Of a stretch of 35,791 nt of DNA, positions 29,555 through 35,791 are shown in pieces (position 1 is the stretch's first letter; the number at the start of each line of letters is the position of its first letter). The stretch comes from an uncultured Pseudomonadota bacterium (lineage in GTDB: Bacteria > Pseudomonadota > Gammaproteobacteria > Methylococcales > Methylomonadaceae), in the NCBI GenBank assembly GCA_903858105.1, contig CAIOHN010000237.1, positions 1-35,791 on the forward strand. The letters are read 5' to 3'. The translations under genes and the position numbers were made by a program. The notes under the pieces were generated by a model, which saw nothing but the letters and a program-made list of their open reading frames with translations, was not told the DNA's origin and searched no databases.

Positions 29555-32500
29555 ATGGATAAGCTAAGGGCGCTGGGTCTCGGGCCGGTAGGCCAGGATG
29601 AACAAGCCGTAAAGCAACAATTGCATCTTTACATCAACCTTAAGCTGGCGTCTTGCGGTCAGCCGACGTGTATCGATAATGCCTCTGCGCAATTCATGGA
29701 TACTGCGCAGGACTTGCTGAACAGCTATCTGGAAAAAAGCCGGCAGTTGGCCTCCTCGTCCTTGTATCCAGCCGACAGGCGTATCCAGGATTTTCTGGAG
29801 CGCTATTGTGCCGATTTGGGTATGGCAAAAGTCCCCAGTTTGCCTACCATGACCTTTGAACTGGACAAACACGGTGTGGCGCGCGAACTGTCTTTGCCCT
29901 TGGGCGAGGATGAATTTCGTTCAGAAATCGTCTCCAGTTTCCGGGTTAAACAAGGTATCTTGCATAACCCGGCCAGTGACCGCCGGACAACGCAAGGCTC
30001 GTTTCACATTGCCGAGGGCGGCTTGCCGGTGCCGGGCGACAAAAAGCAGGTGCCCAAACTGACCTTTGCCTTGATGCTGGCTGAGGCTTTGAATCCCCCC
30101 GCTGATTTATTGATTTTGCCGTTTACCGCGCATCAACCGCAACCAGCGCGGATGTTTGCGTCCTTGCTGCTGCGGCCAGTGGTGTGTCCAGAAATTCCGG
30201 GCGTTGCTGCCGAAAAATCGATGGAGATCCGCTTTTTTGCGCCGGGTAATCTGGTCAGCAACCTGGATTTTGTCGAAAGCATCTTTGGCAATGGCGGCAA
30301 TCCGGCCTTACCGGAGTGCGATGCGGCGCTGGACGTGCAGCATTGGTCTGGCCATAGCGGTTGCGTGATTCTGGCACCGCATTTGAGCAAACTCACCAAA
30401 AAACAACTCGGCTTGCCGCATTGGGATGATGCCACTGAACGCCAACGCGCCGATGGCATGTGTTGGCAAATGCCAACCGAACTGTATAACGAAGGCCAGG
30501 CATTCAAACTGACCGCCCGCGACAGTAGTGGCGTGATTGTGACCTTACTGGCCGATAACTATTACGGCTATTGCAAGAAAGAAATCAAAACTCAAATCAG
30601 CTACGCCGCCAATTTGTTTGGCTTGGCCGAAGAAGAGCATGCCGGTGGCGCGTTGGCGTTTCGCAGAATCAATCATGGCGATGAGTTTGGTATCGGCAGC
30701 CTGACCCGCGAGCCGGGATACGATTTTGACGACATGACCTATCACTACGGCGCGCTGATGGACGTGCAACCGGAAGGCTATGCCATAGACCGAAGCTTTC
30801 CAGACATTATTTATGTACCGCAAGATTTACGGATGAGTCTGGCTACGCAAAAAATCACCTGGCTTAAAAACGGCCAGAGCCACAGCATACGCTTGCAACC
30901 CGGCAAGATTTACGTGCAGCCTAACGGTTATAAAATCGAAATGTGCAAGCATCCCGGCGCGCCGTCCTGGCGATTAATCGGCACGGTGGCCGAGGGTACG
31001 TTTTGCCACAAACCTTGCACGGTGTCTGGCGGCGGCAAGTCGGAAATTTCCAAGTCCATTGAGGACGCGGCAATTTACGGCCCACTGTTCGTCGATGATT
31101 TGCAACACGATCTGGATCGGGTGCAGGCGATTTTTGATAGAGATTATCTAAACCGCTTCTTGCCCGGTCACGAGCATGAAGATCGCGATCCGGTGCGCTC
31201 GGTACTGAGTGCGGAGCGCAGTTTGGGCTCGGTGATCAAAATGCTGACGCCTTCGCCGTATTACCTGCCGGAATTTAATAGCTGGCTGAAATCGATTCCG
31301 CCCAGTATCCTGGCGCTGGTATTTTTGATCAAACGTTTTTACCGCCCTGAGTGGGGCGACAATTGGCGCGATAATTTGTCGGTAGACGTTATAGATGGCG
31401 CACCAGGCCACGAATTGAAACTGCATCAGCGCAAGATCGTCGCCACCTATTTGCGCGTGGGTTTTGACCTGGACGGCGGCTGGCGAACCTTTAAGGTCAG
31501 ACAAGACTATATCGCCTGCGAAAAAGTGCAGATGGAAGACGACATCAGCGCCTCAGTGGTAGTGCCAATGGCGGCAGTGCGGCCCTGGCTGGCGGACGAT
31601 GGCTACAACATGAGCCTGAAATTGGTCAGCAACTGCGAATACCGATTGTTTCAGCGCCCTGACGATGCGGTGATTCCCGGTTACGATAAACAGACCGAAC
31701 TGAATATGTCCGGTGCTGATAATTTTATGGCTAACTTTGAGCCGCTGAACCACGAGAAATTGTCGACTATCGTCGAAGATGTGATGACTTTTTCCAAATT
31801 CACCCCGCCGATGCAAAACTTGCTGGACAAGGCTTATCGTGACGGCAAAGGTTATGTGGTGTGCTCTGCGCATCCACGCCTGGTGGATGGCAAACCGTCG
31901 AAAAATCCGCGCTATCTGGAAACCCGAGTGGATGTGGTGAAACCCTTGCGCAAATATGTGGCCGAGATTGGCGCGCGTTTGCATCGCAAAATCGCCTTGA
32001 ATCAGCCGCTGTGTCATCCGGTCGACGCCGTATTGACCGGGCGGCGTAACAATCCGCCGGAGCCAGGCATTAGAGCGTTGGCGGTTTACAACCCGATTCA
32101 TTATCAAGAATTGCCGGAACTGTTCATGGATTTTGTCAGTTCCTTAACCGGCAAATCGCCGTCGACTACCGGCGCAGGTAGCGAAGGCGCATTGACCAAA
32201 GGGCCTTTCAACGCCTTGCGCGGCACCGTCGATTTGAACAACGCTTTGGTGTCGTTCATCCTTACCGGTTATCCGGGCTTCTCTAGCTCGGCAGGATTCA
32301 TCGGGCCGGATACGCGGGTCGATCACGATGTTAGTTTGTTGATTCCAGAGATTTGGGCGCGTTTATCGCGACAAGAGCGGCAGCCGGAGTTTTTGCTGCA
32401 TCATGGCTATCTGGAGCCATTGGCCGATTTCGAGCATAACGGCCAACTTGTTTTGGCTAGCCGCCTGGGGTATCGCATTACCAGTCACTTCGTGCATGGT

Positions 32501-33025
32501 TTGATGGGCAAGATTTTCGATAACCCGTACGCAGTGTTTACCGACGAGATTTTGCAGCCGGAACGCCAGGATCTGGAGGTGTTTGTCGATGGCATCAACA
32601 ACATCGTCGAAACCCAGCAGCGGGTAGCGCAGCAATATCTGGAAGACGGCAGCGTTGATGATGCCTGTCCGCCACTGTATGCCTTGCTGCATATCATGGC
32701 CAATGGTCATTATCAGGGCAAAGACGCACATCACCCGGAGATTCGGGCCATGTTTACTCGCGACTATTTATTGGCTTCGGCGTGGTATCAGGAACGCTTG
32801 CACATCAAGCAACAACGCGATCTGGCCTTGTGGCAGCGGCATGTCGATTATTTGGCCGGGTTCTTGCATGACAGCAGTCACGAGGCGTTGATTGCCGAGC
32901 TGAGGCTGGTTGAGCGGCATCGTCAGGCCCAGCAAAAGCTGGCAGAGTTGGCTAGCCCAGCGTATTTGCAATCCCTGGTTGGCACCTTGGGAGCCGATCC
33001 TTTAGCGCCGTACGCTAGCGCCTGA
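29555..33025 (+). CDS. Large PEP carboxykinase-superfamily protein, candidate PPi-type PEPCK
   Basis: ~1156 aa; SGGGKSEIS (cf. SGTGKTTLS P-loop of ATP-PEPCK), FVDDLQHDLD (cf. GDDEHGWD kinase-2 region), YYGYCKKEIKTQISYAANL (cf. metal-binding Y.G.E.KKG.FS..NYL). Length matches the PPi-PEPCK family (~1100-1200 aa). Start set to ATG 29555 because of GGGGCGGG RBS. Confidence 0.65.
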   Translation: MDKLRALGLGPVGQDEQAVKQQLHLYINLKLASCGQPTCIDNASAQFMDTAQDLLNSYLEKSRQLASSSLYPADRRIQDFLERYCADLGMAKVPSLPTMTFELDKHGVARELSLPLGEDEFRSEIVSSFRVKQGILHNPASDRRTTQGSFHIAEGGLPVPGDKKQVPKLTFALMLAEALNPPADLLILPFTAHQPQPARMFASLLLRPVVCPEIPGVAAEKSMEIRFFAPGNLVSNLDFVESIFGNGGNPALPECDAALDVQHWSGHSGCVILAPHLSKLTKKQLGLPHWDDATERQRADGMCWQMPTELYNEGQAFKLTARDSSGVIVTLLADNYYGYCKKEIKTQISYAANLFGLAEEEHAGGALAFRRINHGDEFGIGSLTREPGYDFDDMTYHYGALMDVQPEGYAIDRSFPDIIYVPQDLRMSLATQKITWLKNGQSHSIRLQPGKIYVQPNGYKIEMCKHPGAPSWRLIGTVAEGTFCHKPCTVSGGGKSEISKSIEDAAIYGPLFVDDLQHDLDRVQAIFDRDYLNRFLPGHEHEDRDPVRSVLSAERSLGSVIKMLTPSPYYLPEFNSWLKSIPPSILALVFLIKRFYRPEWGDNWRDNLSVDVIDGAPGHELKLHQRKIVATYLRVGFDLDGGWRTFKVRQDYIACEKVQMEDDISASVVVPMAAVRPWLADDGYNMSLKLVSNCEYRLFQRPDDAVIPGYDKQTELNMSGADNFMANFEPLNHEKLSTIVEDVMTFSKFTPPMQNLLDKAYRDGKGYVVCSAHPRLVDGKPSKNPRYLETRVDVVKPLRKYVAEIGARLHRKIALNQPLCHPVDAVLTGRRNNPPEPGIRALAVYNPIHYQELPELFMDFVSSLTGKSPSTTGAGSEGALTKGPFNALRGTVDLNNALVSFILTGYPGFSSSAGFIGPDTRVDHDVSLLIPEIWARLSRQERQPEFLLHHGYLEPLADFEHNGQLVLASRLGYRITSHFVHGLMGKIFDNPYAVFTDEILQPERQDLEVFVDGINNIVETQQRVAQQYLEDGSVDDACPPLYALLHIMANGHYQGKDAHHPEIRAMFTRDYLLASAWYQERLHIKQQRDLALWQRHVDYLAGFLHDSSHEALIAELRLVERHRQAQQKLAELASPAYLQSLVGTLGADPLAPYASA

Positions 33026-33041
33026 GTGTAAGCTGGAACTA

Positions 33042-33084
33042 AAAAGGGGCTGCCGGCTTTGTTGACCGGCAGCCCCTTTTTTTT
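33042..33084 (+). terminator. Strong rho-independent (possibly bidirectional) terminator
   Basis: GGGGCTGCCGG-loop-CCGGCAGCCCC perfect 11 bp stem followed by T8 and preceded by A5, 17 bp after the stop at 33025. Confidence 0.95.
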
Positions 33085-33178
33085 GGCTAATCGTTGATTT
33101 TGCCTATTCAAAGCCGCGAAGCGGAAAATGCCGAAGGCAGGTGTTTAAATCCCTTAAATACCGCCCGAGCTGTCGAGT

Positions 33179-33256
33179 TGTATAGGCCGTATAAGCGCCA
33201 GCGTTTCCGGCAATCATGCTACGCCAGAAACGCCTATCGGCTTATTCTGGCCTACA
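33179..33256. repeat. Long imperfect inverted repeat (REP-like)
   Basis: TGTATAGGCCGTATAAGCGCCAGCGTTTCCGGC / GCCAGAAACGCCTATCGGCTTATTCTGGCCTACA arms pair imperfectly around a short loop. Confidence 0.7.
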
Positions 33257-33301
33257 GCTGTCAAAATAAATATAGCCGTATATTTTTGCAACCTACGCTA
33301 A

Positions 33302-34417
33302 TCAACCTTTATGCTTAGCTTTACCCTTCGGCGTTTCCCGGGCAATCAATGTCCGCGCCAACTTACGCAAACCATTAGACGACACTTCCAAACCCAGCGG
33401 CGAGCCTATCGATTCCAGTTCGTACATCAAGTCTGTCGCGGCAATCAATGTAACATAGCGCAGTTTCTCGCCGCCCGGTAATTGGGTAGAGGCATCGCGC
33501 AATAGTGGCGCAAACTTGTCCCAAGAGCCGTTAAAAAACTTACGCACTGGGTCGTTTTCGACTACCGATTCGCTGGTCAAGCCTTGCTCAAAAGCCTGTC
33601 CGGCTTTTTGCAGAACATCGCGCAAAGTGGCGCGACCGGTGTCGGCATCGTTAGTGATAGGCGCTTTATCAATCGCTTTTTCTAATGAAGCTTGCCAGCC
33701 TTGCCAGAGGCTTTGCCACTGCTTCAATTCTGCGTCGTTGAGGGCTTTTGCCGTTTTAACCTCGCCGCTGTTTTGATTTTTGGCGGTGTAACCAACGTTG
33801 ATCAAAAGGCCTTTATCGTCCGCTTTGGCCTGATTGAAGCGCAGGCTGTTAATGGTGTCGTGCAATTCTTCGCTGTCTTCAGCCGCAATGTAAGGCAGCA
33901 AGGTTTTGGTGATGTCTGGCCGCGATTGATTCAAGTCGATTTTTAACGACGCCAATTTGGGTTCGGCAGCTTTTTTGATTAAGGATTGCAACTGATCAAT
34001 GTGTAAAGGCTGGCCGTTGCGATCAAAGGCGTTGAGTTGAGTCACCGGGAAGCTGAGCACATTGCCAGTCGAATCCAGCGTCGGTTGTTGCAAGGTTTGC
34101 AAAACGCCAGACCATTCGACCAGCGTCATGCATTTGCCGCCCATTGAGGTGCCGATTCTGGCTTGGACATTATTCTGGATTTTGACCTGGCCTTGCTCGC
34201 CGCTGATTTGCGGATGATCCAGATCCAAAAAGCTGCATTGTTTGCCGTCTTTCCAGGCCCGTACTGATTCGTCCTGGCCGGTATAGAGCTGGCTTACCAG
34301 GATATTTTTGATAAAGCCATATTCCATGGGAACTGGAATATTGATTTCGCGAGCGAGTCCGGGCTGTGCCGTCAGCAACAGGCTGGTGGACAGTAAAATG
34401 GTTCGCAGTGATGACAT
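33302..34417 (-). CDS. Hypothetical exported protein
   Basis: Signal peptide MSSLRTILLSTSLLLTAQPGLA; 371 aa; adjacent to nadE, same strand. Confidence 0.7.
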   Translation of the reverse strand: MSSLRTILLSTSLLLTAQPGLAREINIPVPMEYGFIKNILVSQLYTGQDESVRAWKDGKQCSFLDLDHPQISGEQGQVKIQNNVQARIGTSMGGKCMTLVEWSGVLQTLQQPTLDSTGNVLSFPVTQLNAFDRNGQPLHIDQLQSLIKKAAEPKLASLKIDLNQSRPDITKTLLPYIAAEDSEELHDTINSLRFNQAKADDKGLLINVGYTAKNQNSGEVKTAKALNDAELKQWQSLWQGWQASLEKAIDKAPITNDADTGRATLRDVLQKAGQAFEQGLTSESVVENDPVRKFFNGSWDKFAPLLRDASTQLPGGEKLRYVTLIAATDLMYELESIGSPLGLEVSSNGLRKLARTLIARETPKGKAKHKG

Positions 34418-34420
34418 GAT

Positions 34421-35791
34421 TTACTCCTTAACGTTGTCGGGCGCTGATGGGTTGAGCGCGGCCGTGCCGCGATACGCGGATGAAATAGGGTAGCGCCGGT
34501 CGCGGCCAAAGGCTCTCGGCGTAATGCGGATACCTGGCGGCGATTGCCGGCGTTTGTATTCGTTTCTATCGACCAGGGTAATAGCGCGATGCACATCGGC
34601 GGTATTAAAGCCTGCCGCGACTATCTCAGTAGCCGATTTGTCCTGCTCCACATACAGCGCCAGAATCGGATCCAACACCGCATAAGGCGGTAAGGAATCT
34701 TCGTCTTTTTGGTCGGGCGCCAGTTCTGCGGAAGGCGGACGAGTAATCACCCGCTCTGGAATAACCGGCGACAGGCGGTTGCGGTATTCGGCCAGTTGAT
34801 AAACCAGTAATTTGGATACGTCTTTCAGTGGCGCAAAGCCGCCGGCCATATCGCCGTATAGCGTGGCATAACCCACGCTCATTTCGCTTTTGTTCCCCGT
34901 TGTTAATAATAGCTTGCCTTGTTTATTGGAAATTGCCATCAGCAACACACCGCGGCAACGGGCCTGGATATTTTCTTCGGTGGTGTCTTTTTTAGTGCCG
35001 GCAAACAAGGGTGTCAGCATCTCGTTAAAGGCTGTCACCGCCGGTTCGATAGGGATAATGTGATGTTTAACGCCCAGCGCTTGGGCTTCCAAGATAGCGT
35101 CCTGGTTGCTCATGTCGTGCGTATAGCGCGATGGCATCAGCACTGCTTCAACCTGATCTGCGCCCAGCGCATCGACCGCCAAGGCCAGTACCAACGCAGA
35201 ATCAATGCCGCCGGATAAACCTAAGATAGCGCCCTGAAAGCCATTTTTACGCACATAATCTTTAATGCCCAAGACCAAGGCCTGGTATTCGCTGGCCACC
35301 GGCTGGTAAAGCGCGGCGACCTGACTGGGCTGTGGCTGACTATTCACAAACTCAACGATGCTGAGTCGTTCGGCAAATTCGGTGGCGCGAAACACAATCT
35401 CGCCGTTGCGGTCGGCGACAAAAGACGCACCATCAAAAATCAACTCGTCCTGACCACCGATCTGGTTGACGTAGACCAGCGGGATCTGGGCATTTTTGAC
35501 TTGCGAACAAATGATGTCTTCGCGCTGCTGCATTTTGCCAGCGTGAAACGGCGAGGCATTCAAACTCAGGATAATATCGGCCCCTGCGGCGTGATTATTG
35601 GCGATGACGCCCGGCTGCCAGATGTCTTCGCAAATAGTCAACGCCAATTGATGGTCGTTGACTTTGAACAGACAGATTTGATCGCCGGCACTAAAGTACC
35701 GCTGTTCGTCGAACACCCCGTAGTTGGGCAGGGCGGTTTTATGATACTCGGCCAGGGTTTCGCCATCGCGTAATACCACGGCAGTATTAAA
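34421..35791 (-). CDS. nadE: Glutamine-dependent NAD+ synthase, 5' end outside window
   Basis: LGLSGGIDSALVLALAVDALG PP-motif; TTGNKSEMSVGYATLYGDMAGGFAPLKDV; N-terminal nitrilase-like domain (LTICEDIWQPG) running to the window edge. Confidence 0.95.
   Translation of the reverse strand, partial: FNTAVVLRDGETLAEYHKTALPNYGVFDEQRYFSAGDQICLFKVNDHQLALTICEDIWQPGVIANNHAAGADIILSLNASPFHAGKMQQREDIICSQVKNAQIPLVYVNQIGGQDELIFDGASFVADRNGEIVFRATEFAERLSIVEFVNSQPQPSQVAALYQPVASEYQALVLGIKDYVRKNGFQGAILGLSGGIDSALVLALAVDALGADQVEAVLMPSRYTHDMSNQDAILEAQALGVKHHIIPIEPAVTAFNEMLTPLFAGTKKDTTEENIQARCRGVLLMAISNKQGKLLLTTGNKSEMSVGYATLYGDMAGGFAPLKDVSKLLVYQLAEYRNRLSPVIPERVITRPPSAELAPDQKDEDSLPPYAVLDPILALYVEQDKSATEIVAAGFNTADVHRAITLVDRNEYKRRQSPPGIRITPRAFGRDRRYPISSAYRGTAALNPSAPDNVKE

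Noticed and set aside
1-35791. CRISPR array, tRNA/rRNA genes, prophage, transposase or toxin-antitoxin modules
   Set aside because: Looked for regular spacer-repeat blocks, tRNA-like cloverleaf ends and transposase/integrase motifs in the ORF track; none recognised. A tRNAscan/Infernal run would be needed to exclude small RNAs.

Overview
The window reads as a gammaproteobacterial chromosome segment. Gene content and order suggest a type I methanotroph such as Methylomonas (inference). It is densely coding, mostly housekeeping: glnE, an hslV-hslU-DUF971-ubiE-(Uma2)-ubiJ-ubiB block, metA, slyX, a D-Ala-D-Ala carboxypeptidase and nadE (cut by the right edge). There is also a FecI/FecR/TonB-receptor/PepSY iron-uptake type operon. 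The most unusual part is 26.1-33.0 kb on the + strand. It holds a GlxA-type regulator, a HypX-like (formyltransferase + enoyl-CoA-hydratase) protein with an intact bacteriohemerythrin domain fused at its C-terminus, and a ~1156 aa protein that I read as a PPi-type PEP carboxykinase-like enzyme from its motifs. No hydrogenase or other hyp genes are visible in the window. Four of the five convergent gene junctions carry palindromic REP-like elements. I saw no rRNA, tRNA, CRISPR array, transposase or phage genes. No database searches were run; family calls come from motif recognition.
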